A stretch of 64,000 bases of DNA from an uncultured Tateyamaria sp. GTDB taxonomy: Bacteria > Pseudomonadota > Alphaproteobacteria > Rhodobacterales > Rhodobacteraceae. Within the stretch, counting starts at the first letter, position 1; every line of letters starts with the position of its first letter. Below the pieces are notes generated by a model. It had not been told where the DNA came from. It did no database searches and saw only the letters and a list, made by a program, of their open reading frames with translations. Where the stretch lies: assembly GCF_947497045.1 (NCBI RefSeq), contig NZ_CANMEU010000006.1, forward strand, positions 146,373 to 210,372, written 5' to 3'. Shown here piece after piece: positions 27,361 to 36,158 of this stretch. Position numbers and translations under genes: made by a program.

Positions 27361-29247
27361 GTGAAAGACAGTATCCGCCGCGCCGAATTGATCGAGCTGT
27401 TGCAGGGCATTGAAGGGTTTAGTGCGCTGGAGCCGGACGTGATCGAGCAGATGGCGGACATTGCGGAGTACCGCGATGTCGAACATGGCGCATTGCTGAT
27501 TGTCGAGGGGGACCCGGCGGATACGTTATACATCGTTCTCAAGGGGCGCTTTACGGTGTTGGCAGGCCCTCGGGCCATTGCGGAAATTCGCATGGGCGAA
27601 CCGATTGGCGAGTTGGCCTTTTTCGCCGGGGGGACCCGTACCGCCAGCGTTGTGGCCGCGCGCAACAGCACTGTGATGGAGTTGAGCCGCGCGGCCTATG
27701 ACGCACTTGCCGCGCGCACACCTGCGCTTGCCAATGGGATTTTGGCGGCAGTGTCGCAGCGTCTGGCGCGCACCATCCCTGCCAGTCCCGGTCTGCGTCC
27801 CGCAGCGGGACAGGTCTGTGCGGTGTTTCCTGGGGCGGGGCAACCGATGGATGCGGCCCTTGTGGCCGGATTGCGCGCGGCATTTGAGGGGGATCCGGTC
27901 TGGACGATCCTTGATGCGACCTCCTGCGATCCAGAGGCGCGCGGCACCGCGCAGTCCATGGCCAAGTGGCTGAATGCCCAAGAGGCGCGCTTGGGTCATC
28001 TGGTTCTGCTGTGCCCTGACCCTGAGACTGATCCGATATGGGCCGATGTGGCGGCAAACAATTGCGACACGGTGATGATCGCGCTGGCCAAGGCGGGCGG
28101 GTGTCAGCCTGCCCACGCGCCATCGCCGCTGGAAGAACGAATTTATCAGGCGACGTTGCCAGCCCACCTGCATCTGATCCTGCACCGGGCGCGCAGAGAT
28201 GCGCCGACAACGCAGACTGTGGACTGGCTCAGGGATCGCCCCGTTGGCTTGCACCACCATCTTGCCCTTGACACGCCCGAGGATTTTGAGCGGATCGCGC
28301 GGTTCATTCGCGGCCATGCTCTGGGCCTTGTGCTGTGCGGTGGTGGCTCCTTTGGTACGGCGCATCTGGGCGCGATCAAGTCGTTGCAGGATCATGGCTA
28401 CCGCTTTGACTTTGTCGGGGGCACCAGCGTCGGATCAGCCATGGCAGGCGCGTTGGCATTGGGGCGGTCACCGGATGCGATCATGGAGCAATGCGAGGAT
28501 ATCTTTATCCGCTCTAAGGCGATGTCGCGCCTCGCGGTGCCGCGCTATGCGCTGCTGGATCACCACCGCCTCGATGCCGCGTTCAAAAAGCATTATGGTG
28601 GCTATGATGTCGAAGATTTGCCAATCAACTTTTTCGCGGTGGCAGGCAGTCTGACCCATAATGATGTCAGCGTGATCCGCACCGGTCCCTTGTGGCAGGC
28701 CATCCGCGCCTCAACCGCGATTCCGGGTATTTTCCCACCCTTCGTGCGCGCTGACGGCGAGGTGCTGATTGATGGAGGACTGATCGACAATGTGCCCATG
28801 ACGGCGATGCGTGATCTGAAACCGGGCGCGAATGTGGTGCTGAATTTTCTGCCGGGCAAGCCGTGGCTGGTGGCCGCGCGTTATGAGGACCTGCCTACGC
28901 GGATGCATGCCCTTGCCGGGTTACTCAGCAAGCCCAAAAAGGGTGTGCCATCCTATCCAACCGCTTTCGCAGTGCTGGCCCGCGCGATGGTCGTGAATGC
29001 GCGCAAACTGATGCGGCAGGTGGATGTGGAAAACGACGTGGTGCTGAATATCCCCGTGCTCAAGGGCATGAACTTTATGAACTGGCGTCGCGGGCGCGAA
29101 CTGTTCGAGGCGACCTATGCGTCTATGGAGGCCGCGCTTGAGCGGAACCCGATGCCGCGCAGTGGGCCCGCCCCGCATATGGCGCGCCTGCGCCGGGTGG
29201 CCGATGTTGTCAGCACCATCACCGATGAACGCCTGAGCGAGCGTTAG
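27361..29247 (+). CDS. Patatin-like phospholipase with N-terminal cyclic-nucleotide-binding domain (NTE family)
   Basis: A 628-residue protein. Residues ~15-130 form a cNMP-binding domain (GDPADTLYIVLKGRFTVL, GEPIGELAFFAGGTRTASVVA). A linker of unknown fold follows, then a patatin domain from ~320: oxyanion motif LCGGGSFGTAHLG, nucleophile elbow GTSVG near 354-358 and catalytic Asp in DGG near 470. It resembles eukaryotic neuropathy target esterase and is predicted to hydrolyse phospholipids under cyclic-nucleotide or allosteric control. GTG 27361 is chosen because GGGGAG lies upstream; an ATG 57 bp earlier is possible. It converges with the KAS III gene with a 4-bp overlap. Confidence 0.88.
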   Translation: MKDSIRRAELIELLQGIEGFSALEPDVIEQMADIAEYRDVEHGALLIVEGDPADTLYIVLKGRFTVLAGPRAIAEIRMGEPIGELAFFAGGTRTASVVAARNSTVMELSRAAYDALAARTPALANGILAAVSQRLARTIPASPGLRPAAGQVCAVFPGAGQPMDAALVAGLRAAFEGDPVWTILDATSCDPEARGTAQSMAKWLNAQEARLGHLVLLCPDPETDPIWADVAANNCDTVMIALAKAGGCQPAHAPSPLEERIYQATLPAHLHLILHRARRDAPTTQTVDWLRDRPVGLHHHLALDTPEDFERIARFIRGHALGLVLCGGGSFGTAHLGAIKSLQDHGYRFDFVGGTSVGSAMAGALALGRSPDAIMEQCEDIFIRSKAMSRLAVPRYALLDHHRLDAAFKKHYGGYDVEDLPINFFAVAGSLTHNDVSVIRTGPLWQAIRASTAIPGIFPPFVRADGEVLIDGGLIDNVPMTAMRDLKPGANVVLNFLPGKPWLVAARYEDLPTRMHALAGLLSKPKKGVPSYPTAFAVLARAMVVNARKLMRQVDVENDVVLNIPVLKGMNFMNWRRGRELFEATYASMEAALERNPMPRSGPAPHMARLRRVADVVSTITDERLSER

Positions 29248-30371
29248 CCGTGCCGCTCAACGATGACCGAGCCCACCGAATACCCGGCCCCGAACGAGCA
29301 GATGATGCCCAGATCGCCCGCGTTCAGATCGTCGGAATATTTCGAAAAGGCGATGATCGACCCGGCTGAGGACGTATTGGCATAGTCCTGTAGGATGTTG
29401 GGTTGTTCACCGGGGGCCGGGGTGCGCCCAAGGACCTTCTTGCCGATAAAGTCGTTCATGGATTTGTTGGCCTGATGCAGCCACAGCCGTTTGAGGTGAT
29501 CGGCGGAAATGCCCGTATCCTCCATGTGCTCGGCGATGTGGGTGCTGACCAGGGGCAACACTTCCTTGAACACCTTGCGCCCGTTTTGCATGAATTGCAT
29601 GTCGCGCCTGTCGGCAAGCCCATCCGGGCGCGAGCGGCGCAAGTATCCGTTATTGTTGCGGATATTGTTCGAAAAAGCGGTGGCGCAGCGTGTGGATCTG
29701 ATCTTGAAATAGGGGCCTTTGGCGTCCTCTTCCCGCTCGATCAGCATGGCTGTGGCCACATCGCCAAAGATGAAGTGGCAATCCCGGTCGCGCCATTCCA
29801 GATGGGCCGAACAGATCTCGGGATTCACCACCAGTGCGGACTTGATCGAGCCCGCGCGGACCATGTCCGCCGCCGCCTGTATCCCGAAGGTGGCGGATGA
29901 ACAGGCCACATTCATGTCAAAGGCAAAGCCGTTGACGCCAAGCAGGTCCTGTATCTCGATGGCGACAGCCGGATAGGCGCGTTCGAGGTTGGAGGCCGCG
30001 CAGATCACCGCCCCCACATCGCCCGCGGTCTTGCCCGCAGCCTTGAGTGCCTTTTGCGCTGCATCCAAGGCCATTTCAGCCATGATCGAAGGTTCGTCAT
30101 CGTCGCGTTGACGCAGCAACGGGTGCATGATGTCTGGGTCCAGAACACCGGATTTGTCCATCACATAGCGTTGCTCGATCCCCGAGGCCTTGAGGATGAA
30201 CTCCTCTGAGGAATGCGCCTTGGCCTCGACCGTGCCAGCGGCAATGGCATCCGCGTTTTCGGCATTGAACCGATCGGCATAGGCGTTGAAGGCCACGACC
30301 AGCTCGGCGTTTGAGATGGATTGCTCGGGCGTGAATACGCCAGTGCCGGTGATGACGGGAGTATAGGTCAA
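29244..30371 (-). CDS. Beta-ketoacyl-ACP synthase III-like enzyme
   Basis: A 375-residue thiolase-fold condensing enzyme. The catalytic triad is complete: Cys157 (NVACSSATFG), His299 (WLHQANKSM) and Asn332 (NTSSAGS). It is longer than the ~320-residue FabH and belongs to the KAS III subgroup with an extended N-terminal region (residues 30-65), as in FabH2-like enzymes that use other acyl-CoA starters. It may prime fatty-acid synthesis from beta-oxidation products; that role is inference. It overlaps the end of the convergent patatin gene by 4 bp, and both concern lipid metabolism. Confidence 0.85.
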   Translation of the reverse strand: MTYTPVITGTGVFTPEQSISNAELVVAFNAYADRFNAENADAIAAGTVEAKAHSSEEFILKASGIEQRYVMDKSGVLDPDIMHPLLRQRDDDEPSIMAEMALDAAQKALKAAGKTAGDVGAVICAASNLERAYPAVAIEIQDLLGVNGFAFDMNVACSSATFGIQAAADMVRAGSIKSALVVNPEICSAHLEWRDRDCHFIFGDVATAMLIEREEDAKGPYFKIRSTRCATAFSNNIRNNNGYLRRSRPDGLADRRDMQFMQNGRKVFKEVLPLVSTHIAEHMEDTGISADHLKRLWLHQANKSMNDFIGKKVLGRTPAPGEQPNILQDYANTSSAGSIIAFSKYSDDLNAGDLGIICSFGAGYSVGSVIVERHG

Positions 30372-30455
30372 GGCGCGCCCCTTTTGCGGGTTGTCGGGTT
30401 GTGGGGAACGTACAGGGGGGCGTGTGAGGGGGCAAGAGGGGGAGGTGCCATGCTG

Positions 30456-30995
30456 TTACGGATCAGGTTCCAGCACCCATGTCCCGCTGCGCCGTGTCAG
30501 TGCGTGTCTGGCTTCGACAAACCGTTTGCCGTGTTGCGCCAGCCCTTGATTGATGGCCGCAATGATCGAACGCGGATTATTATCCAGAAAGGTCGTGTTG
30601 ATTTGGTAGCGGCCCGTGTTGGTCGATAAGCCGAGCTTGCGATACCCGTACCACACCCCGCCATCGTCAATCTTGACGATCTCTGCCCAGGGCAAGGTTA
30701 CCGGGTCCTGAACTGAACGGCTCAGCACAAACCAATGCGTTTTGTCGGGCACCAACCAGACGCCGTCATCCAAGACCTGCAAGCGCGGTTGCATCGAGGG
30801 GGGGCGAGCAACGGCCAACAGTCCCAGGCCGCCAAAGACAATCCCTGCCAAAAACAGGATAGTCGCTTGTGCGTATCCGATGATCGTCCCCATCCATAAA
30901 GCCAGAACCAGGATCAGTACGGCCAGCGACAGAAAGGCCCCACCGATGATCAAATGCAGCAGGCGGCTTTCGCGGATGTGCAGGTCTTGTGTCAT
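30456..30995 (-). CDS. Hypothetical inner-membrane protein
   Basis: A 179-residue protein with two N-terminal membrane helices (about 15-36 and 42-62), then a soluble domain with a PH-like feel (PRLQVLDDGVWLVP ... LPWAEIVKIDDGGVWYG ... YQINTTFLDNNPRSIIAAI). I do not recognise a named family; the STM3941-like or bacterial-PH groups are possibilities. The ATG at 30995 is the most likely start, after a short hydrophilic lead (TQDLHIRESRLL). It lies alone between the KAS III gene and the catabolic island. Confidence 0.6.
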   Translation of the reverse strand: MTQDLHIRESRLLHLIIGGAFLSLAVLILVLALWMGTIIGYAQATILFLAGIVFGGLGLLAVARPPSMQPRLQVLDDGVWLVPDKTHWFVLSRSVQDPVTLPWAEIVKIDDGGVWYGYRKLGLSTNTGRYQINTTFLDNNPRSIIAAINQGLAQHGKRFVEARHALTRRSGTWVLEPDP

Positions 30996-31168
30996 ATGGG
31001 GTCCGGGTGTTGCGCGGCACATACCGTGTCTGATCCTTGAAGGTTAGCATCAAGGCGGGGCACCGAAAAGGCGTTGATCCGTCTGTGAGGGATTGCATCA
31101 ACATGGCTTGTGCGTCACGTGCGCCTTGCGCATGGTGGGCCCGTTTGATGCTGTGAAAGGTCCGCCCC

Positions 31169-31273
31169 GTGACATCCATTGTTCGCCATGCCGCTCACGA
31201 TCTGTGGATCACATCGCGTGACGTGGCGGATGCCGATCAGGCCCCGGATCCTATCTGCCGAAGGCTGACCTGA
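31169..31273 (+). CDS. Possible 34-aa leader ORF coupled to the next gene
   Basis: GTG 31169, preceded by GAAAGG, opens a 34-codon frame whose TGA overlaps the ATG of the ammonia-lyase-like gene (TGATG). Such an arrangement can couple translation. The peptide has no recognisable features, so this may be chance. Confidence 0.2.
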   Translation: MTSIVRHAAHDLWITSRDVADADQAPDPICRRLT

Positions 31274-32307
31274 TGAACATTCTGCAAAACCCCCATCTGG
31301 GGACGGGCCTGACCCATCCTGCGTTGGCCGATGTGCCCTTTCCAAGCACTGATGCGCAGGCCCCCAAAACGCTGCTTGCGCGCTGCCCTGCTGCGGGCGT
31401 GACCCCTTTGCGCAGCGTACCCAGCCTTGCCGATGCGCTTGGTGTGGCCGAGGTGTGGGTCAAGGACGAGCGGGATCGTATGGGCCTTGGCAGCTTCAAG
31501 GCTCTGGGTGCGGCCTATGTGATCGCTTGCGATGCTGAAAACGGGGTCGCGCGCGGGACCACCTATGTCACCGCCAGTGCGGGCAACCACGGGCTGTCCG
31601 TCGCTGCGGGCGCGGCGGCATTCGGGGCGCGCTCGGTGATCTATCTGGCATACACCGTGCCCGAAGCCTTTGCGGAACGCCTGCGCGCAACCGGGGCGGA
31701 GGTTGTGCGGGCCGGGGACGACTACGAGGCGAGCATGGAAGCCGCGATGCAGGCGGCCGATGACATGGGTGCGGTGCTGCTGTCGGACAGTTCCTGGGCT
31801 GGCTATATGGCCCGCCCGCATCGGCTGATGGAGGGCTACCTTGCGCTCATGGCCGAGGTCTTTGACCGTGTGAGCGCGCCCACGCATCTGTTTTTGCAGG
31901 CCGGTGTGGGGGGATTGGCGGGGGCGGCTGCGGCCATTGCGCGCCAGCACTGGGGGGCGGGCCCGCGCATCATCGTGGTCGAGCCTGAAGTTGCGCCCGC
32001 GCTGATCGCCTCCATCAGGGCCGCAGGGCCGGTGCAAACGCAAGGCCCCGTGTCTGCGATGGGGCGGCTTGATTGCAAGGTGCCTTCTTTGATTGCGCTC
32101 AAGGGTTTGGCACGCGACGCCAATGATTTCATCACAATCACCGAGGCCGAGGGGCAGGCGGGTGCGGACTTGGCGCATGGTCACGATCTAAGCTCCACCC
32201 CATCCGGCGCGGCTGGTCTGGCGGGGGCTTTGGCGGGGGGTGCTCAACTGGGGTTGAGTGCGCAATCGCGGGTGCTGTTCATTCTGTCCGAAGGCCCCGA
32301 GGCATGA
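31273..32307 (+). CDS. PLP-dependent ammonia-lyase, diaminopropionate ammonia-lyase-like
   Basis: A 344-residue fold-type II PLP enzyme. The PLP lysine is Lys76 (GLGSFKALGAAY), the phosphate-binding region is TASAGNHG (101-107), and LLSDSSWAGY and PTHLFLQAGVGGLAGA match diaminopropionate ammonia-lyases. In the E. coli enzyme the residue before GNHG is an aspartate; here it is Ala103, while the second aspartate (Asp172 in SDSSWAGY) is kept. The substrate may therefore be a single stereoisomer or a related 2,3-diamino or 3-hydroxy amino acid (inference). It begins a three-gene operon, overlapping the M24 gene by 4 bp. Confidence 0.8.
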   Translation: MNILQNPHLGTGLTHPALADVPFPSTDAQAPKTLLARCPAAGVTPLRSVPSLADALGVAEVWVKDERDRMGLGSFKALGAAYVIACDAENGVARGTTYVTASAGNHGLSVAAGAAAFGARSVIYLAYTVPEAFAERLRATGAEVVRAGDDYEASMEAAMQAADDMGAVLLSDSSWAGYMARPHRLMEGYLALMAEVFDRVSAPTHLFLQAGVGGLAGAAAAIARQHWGAGPRIIVVEPEVAPALIASIRAAGPVQTQGPVSAMGRLDCKVPSLIALKGLARDANDFITITEAEGQAGADLAHGHDLSSTPSGAAGLAGALAGGAQLGLSAQSRVLFILSEGPEA

Positions 32308-33452
32308 CAGGTTTTGCGCCACAGGAATTCGAAGCCCGCATGGCGCGCGCGCAGGGCCTCATGGCAAAGGCCGGGATCGAGGCGCTGTTACTCACGACCG
32401 AACCGGAGGTGCGCTATTTCACGGGCTTTCTGACGCGGTTCTGGGAAAGCCCGACCCGCCCCTGGTTTGTGATTGTCCCGGCGCAGGGTCAGCCGATTGC
32501 GGTCATCCCGTCCATCGGGGCACCGCTGATGAGGCAGACCTGGCTGAGTGACATTCGGACGTGGCGTAGCCCGGACTACGGCGATGACGGGGTGTCGCTG
32601 GTCGCCGAAACCCTCGCAGAAGTGGTTCCGAAAGGGGGGCGGATCGCGGTGCCAAGCGGGCCTGAAACCCACTTGCGCTTGCCGCTGGAAAGTTGGGCCG
32701 CGCTCCGGTCCAAGCTGCCGGGTCGCAAGTTTGGCGATGATGTGCAAATCGCCAAACAGATGCGTATGGTGAAATCAACTGCCGAGATTGCCAAGATCGA
32801 AGCGGCCTGTGCAATTGGGGATGCCGCCTTTGTCCGTGTGCCTGAAATCGCGCAGGCTGGCGCGCCCCTGGCCCAGATATTTCGCGCCTTCCAGATGCTG
32901 TGTCTTGAGGAAGGGGCGGACTGGGTGTCCTATCTGGCGGGCGGCGCGGGTCCGGGGGGGTATGGCGATATCATTGCGCCGGCCACCGATGCACCGCTGC
33001 GCCCGGGCGACGTGCTGATGCTGGACACAGGCGTCGTACGCGATGGGTATTTCTGCGATTTTGACCGGAACTGGTCGGTCGGGCCGCCAGCACCCGAAAC
33101 CCGTGATGCTTATGCCCGCGTGCTTGAGGCCAGCGACGCCGCCTTTGAGGTGGCGCGCCCCGGCGCAACCGCTGCGGACCTGTTCCGTGTGATGGACAGC
33201 GTGTTGACGGGCGGTGCCGGTGGATCGGACGCCGGGCGCTACGGGCATGGATTGGGCATGCAGTTGACCGAGTGGCCCTCGTTGATCCCGCAGGATCAGA
33301 CCGTACTTGAGGCGGGGATGGTTCTGACGCTTGAACCGGGGATCGAGATCGCGCCCGGCCGCACCTTGGTGCATGAGGAAAACATTGTGATCACTGAAAG
33401 CGGCGCGCGCTATCTGTCGACGCCTGCGCCGCGCGACATTCCGGTGATCTAG
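32304..33452 (+). CDS. M24-family metallohydrolase (Xaa-Pro peptidase/creatinase-like)
   Basis: A 382-residue pita-bread-fold hydrolase with an N-terminal creatinase-type domain and a C-terminal catalytic domain. All five metal ligands of aminopeptidase P are present: Asp241 (MLDTG), Asp252 (FDRN), His315 (YGHGLGM), Glu344 (LEPG) and Glu359 (HEEN). It therefore probably cleaves an amide or peptide bond using two metals. Its operon neighbours suggest it frees an amino acid from a conjugate (inference). Ectoine hydrolases (DoeA/EutD) are M24 relatives, but as I recall them they lack this full ligand set. Confidence 0.85.
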   Translation: MTGFAPQEFEARMARAQGLMAKAGIEALLLTTEPEVRYFTGFLTRFWESPTRPWFVIVPAQGQPIAVIPSIGAPLMRQTWLSDIRTWRSPDYGDDGVSLVAETLAEVVPKGGRIAVPSGPETHLRLPLESWAALRSKLPGRKFGDDVQIAKQMRMVKSTAEIAKIEAACAIGDAAFVRVPEIAQAGAPLAQIFRAFQMLCLEEGADWVSYLAGGAGPGGYGDIIAPATDAPLRPGDVLMLDTGVVRDGYFCDFDRNWSVGPPAPETRDAYARVLEASDAAFEVARPGATAADLFRVMDSVLTGGAGGSDAGRYGHGLGMQLTEWPSLIPQDQTVLEAGMVLTLEPGIEIAPGRTLVHEENIVITESGARYLSTPAPRDIPVI

Positions 33453-33453
33453 G

Positions 33454-34176
33454 ATGGCCTTTCGCTATACCCGCGCCGCAGACCTAAGACCCAGGCTGGG
33501 ACTGATCGCCCTTCAGGCGGATCGCACGCTTGAGGATGACATGCGCCGCCTTCTGCCCCGCGAGGTCAGTTTGCTGGTGTCGCGCGTGCCCTCGGGGCTG
33601 GACGTGACATCCGACGCCCTAGCCGCGATGGAGGGGCATCTGAGCACGTCCGCCGCACTGTTTCCCGATGGTCACGTCTTTGACGCCATTGGCTATGGGT
33701 GTACCTCAGGCACGGCGCAAATAGGGGCGGCGCAGGTCGCAGGCAAGGTGCGGGCCGGGGCGCAAGCCCATGCGGTGACCGAACCCGTGTCCGCCTTGAT
33801 TGCCGCTTGCGCTGCCCTTGAGGTGCACCGGATTGCCATTCTGTCACCCTATGTGGCCTCGGTATCGGACCGCCTGCGTGCCGTGTTGCAGGATGCCGCG
33901 ATTGCTGCGCCCGTTCTGGGCAGCTTTGATGAAGCCGAAGAGGCGGCGGTCAGCCAGATTGATGCGCCCTCGATCAATGCGGCGGCTGAAACCCTGATGT
34001 GCGGGGCAGAGGTGGAGGCATTATTCCTGTCGTGCACAAACCTGCGCACTCTGGACGTGATCGCACCGCTTGAATCCACGCTCGGCTGTCCAGTCTTGTC
34101 CAGCAATCTGGTGTTGGCGTGGGATATGCTGCGCCTTGCCGGACATGATGTGGGGATGCCACGCGATCTGCTGTGA
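33454..34176 (+). CDS. Maleate isomerase / arylmalonate decarboxylase-family protein
   Basis: A 240-residue Asp/Glu-racemase superfamily protein. Both catalytic-type cysteines are present: Cys83 in GYGCTSGT and Cys194 in FLSCTNLR. That pair fits maleate cis-trans isomerase and related racemases, unlike single-Cys arylmalonate decarboxylase. EutA of ectoine clusters is in the same family. It may isomerise an acid produced by its operon partners (inference). It starts one base after the M24 stop codon and is the last gene of the run before a large inverted repeat. Confidence 0.78.
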   Translation: MAFRYTRAADLRPRLGLIALQADRTLEDDMRRLLPREVSLLVSRVPSGLDVTSDALAAMEGHLSTSAALFPDGHVFDAIGYGCTSGTAQIGAAQVAGKVRAGAQAHAVTEPVSALIAACAALEVHRIAILSPYVASVSDRLRAVLQDAAIAAPVLGSFDEAEEAAVSQIDAPSINAAAETLMCGAEVEALFLSCTNLRTLDVIAPLESTLGCPVLSSNLVLAWDMLRLAGHDVGMPRDLL

Positions 34177-34193
34177 AAGTCCCGAAATTATCG

Positions 34194-34256
34194 GGCCATA
34201 TTGGCGCGCGCTTGCACTTGCATTGCGCGTCGTGGTTTCGTGTCGCCAATATGGCC
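34194..34256. promoter_or_regulatory. 13-bp perfect inverted repeat before otnK
   Basis: GGCCATATTGGCG at 34194-34206 and CGCCAATATGGCC at 34244-34256 are perfect complements separated by 37 bp that contain a nested GCGC/GCGC pair and a TTGCA-cTTGCA repeat. It could be a bipartite operator bound with looping, or a stable hairpin ending the upstream operon. The T-run expected of an intrinsic terminator is missing, which favours a regulatory or processing role. Confidence 0.6.
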
Positions 34257-34278
34257 GCAAAAGAGGTAAGCGCGCGCG

Positions 34279-35511
34279 ATGAAACTGGGATGTATTGGTG
34301 ATGATTTCACCGGCTCAAGCGATCTGGCCAACACGCTGGCCAAAGAGGGGATGCGCACGACCCAATATACGGGCGTGCCCGCCCATGATGCCGACCCATC
34401 GGTCGAGGCGGGGGTGGTTGCACTCAAATCCCGCTCCATCGCCCCACAAGAGGCGGTGCGCAAATCCCTGGAGGCGCTGGAATGGTTGCGCGCACAGGGC
34501 TGCACGCAGTTCTTTTTCAAGTATTGCTCGACCTTTGACAGCACGCCGCAAGGCAATATCGGCCCTGTCGCGGATGCGCTGGCCGAGGTGCTTGAGGCGC
34601 ATCGGGTCATTGTGTGCCCTGCATTTCCCGGCACCGGGCGATCCGTCTATCAGGGCCATTTGTTTGTGAATGACGTCCTGCTGAGCGAAAGCGGGATGCA
34701 GAACCATCCGCTAACCCCGATGACGGACCCGGACCTGCGCCGTTGGCTGGGCCAGCAATCAAGTCATATCGTAGGGCATGTGGGGGCGGAGGCCGTGTTC
34801 CAGGGTGCCGGGGCGATTGCTGCCGCTTTGGCCGCGCAGCAGGCCGCAGGCCATCGTCATATCGTTGTGGATGCGATCCGCGATGCGGATTTGCGCGCCA
34901 TTGGGGCCGCAGCCCGGGATTTGCGGTTGATCACGGGGGGATCGGGGGTCGCGCTTGGGTTGCCTGCCAACTTCGGATGCGTGGCGGGCGCAGTGCCATG
35001 GCAGGGGCAGGACGGGCGTGCGATTGCGCTATCGGGCTCGTGTTCGACCGCGACACGGGCACAGGTGGTACAGCATGCCCTCAGCCATCCAACACGCGAG
35101 ATCATCGTAGCGGATGTCATTGAGGGACGACTGACGGTGCAGGATATGGCGGATTGGCTGTTGGAACAGACTGGCGTGCCGCTGGCCTACAGCTCGGCCG
35201 ACCCCGAAGAGGTGCGGCGCGTACAGGATAGGTTCGGACGAGATCGCGCCGCCGCGGCCCTTGAGGGGTTCTTTGCCGAAGTGGCCCAATTGGCGCGGGC
35301 ACGCGGGGCCACGCGGATCATCACGGCGGGTGGCGAAACCTCTGGTGCGGTGGTCGAGGGGTTGGGGCTGACCACGTTTGAGATTGGCCCCGAAATCGAC
35401 CCTGGCGTGCCGGCGCTACGTGCCGGTTCTGATTTGGTCGTTGCGCTCAAATCCGGAAATTTCGGCGCGCCGGACTTCTTTGCGAAAGCGGATGGGGTGC
35501 TGGCCGGATGA
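34279..35511 (+). CDS. otnK: 3-oxo-tetronate kinase (four-carbon acid sugar kinase family)
   Basis: A 410-residue kinase with the DUF1537 N-terminal domain (LGCIGDDFTGSSDLANTLAKEG; FKYCSTFDSTPQGNIGP) and a C-terminal nucleotide-binding domain (ITAGGETSGAVVEGLGL). In the known pathway OtnK phosphorylates 3-oxo-tetronate made from D-threonate, L-threonate or D-erythronate. The following otnC overlaps by 4 bp, which strongly supports this subfamily. The usual tetronate dehydrogenase and isomerase are not adjacent, so another oxidoreductase may feed it. AGAGG precedes the ATG. Confidence 0.88.
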   Translation: MKLGCIGDDFTGSSDLANTLAKEGMRTTQYTGVPAHDADPSVEAGVVALKSRSIAPQEAVRKSLEALEWLRAQGCTQFFFKYCSTFDSTPQGNIGPVADALAEVLEAHRVIVCPAFPGTGRSVYQGHLFVNDVLLSESGMQNHPLTPMTDPDLRRWLGQQSSHIVGHVGAEAVFQGAGAIAAALAAQQAAGHRHIVVDAIRDADLRAIGAAARDLRLITGGSGVALGLPANFGCVAGAVPWQGQDGRAIALSGSCSTATRAQVVQHALSHPTREIIVADVIEGRLTVQDMADWLLEQTGVPLAYSSADPEEVRRVQDRFGRDRAAAALEGFFAEVAQLARARGATRIITAGGETSGAVVEGLGLTTFEIGPEIDPGVPALRAGSDLVVALKSGNFGAPDFFAKADGVLAG

Positions 35512-36158
35512 GCAGTGAAAGCGCGCTGCGCGAACAGATATGCGTTCTGGCCAAGTCGCTGTTCGACCGGGGGTTGACCCATGGCTCGACCGGGAACATC
35601 TCGGCGCGGACCGAGGATGGGGGGCTGCTTGTATCACCCACGGGCACCAGTTTCGGGCGGCTTGACCCCGGACGGCTCAGTCGGTTTGACCTACATGGCC
35701 AGCACGTCGCGGGCGATGCGCCGACCAAGGAGATGCCGCTGCATTCAGCATTTTATGACACGCGCAGCACGGCGGGCGCGGTGGTGCATCTACACAGTTG
35801 CCATTCGGTTGCGTTGTCGATGCTGCCCGGCGCGGATACGGACAACTTCCTGCCGCCGCTCACGCCCTATGGGATTATGAAACTGGGCAAGGTGACCTTG
35901 CTGCCCTTCTTTCTGCCCGGCGATCCGGCCATGGGCGAGGCGGTGCGCAGCCTTGCCGGGAAACGCGCTGCGGTGATGCTGGCCAATCACGGCCCCGTTG
36001 TGGCGGGCATGGACGTCGAGGCTGCGTGCAATGCCATTGAAGAGCTTGAGGACACCGCGCGCCTCGCGCTGATCACGCGTGGACTGTCGCCCCAGGCGCT
36101 GAACGCGGATCAGATCGCAGCGGTGGTGCGCAAGTTCGATGTCGACTGGGACGGCTAG
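35508..36158 (+). CDS. otnC: 3-oxo-tetronate 4-phosphate decarboxylase (class II aldolase family)
   Basis: A 216-residue zinc enzyme of the class II aldolase/adducin family. Motifs: LTHGSTGNISARTEDGGLLVSPTG, KEMPLHSAFYDTR, the metal histidines in HLHSCH and a later histidine in ANHGPVV. With otnK (4-bp overlap) it would decarboxylate the phosphorylated oxo-acid to dihydroxyacetone phosphate, feeding glycolysis. Its end overlaps the convergent GMC gene by 4 bp. Confidence 0.87.
   Translation: MSSESALREQICVLAKSLFDRGLTHGSTGNISARTEDGGLLVSPTGTSFGRLDPGRLSRFDLHGQHVAGDAPTKEMPLHSAFYDTRSTAGAVVHLHSCHSVALSMLPGADTDNFLPPLTPYGIMKLGKVTLLPFFLPGDPAMGEAVRSLAGKRAAVMLANHGPVVAGMDVEAACNAIEELEDTARLALITRGLSPQALNADQIAAVVRKFDVDWDG

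Noticed and set aside
32304..33452. Ectoine hydrolase (DoeA/EutD) identity, with the isomerase as EutA and the lyase as EutB
   Set aside because: The families fit loosely, but the M24 protein has the full five-ligand aminopeptidase P site, and no ectoine transporter, doeB or eutC gene is present.
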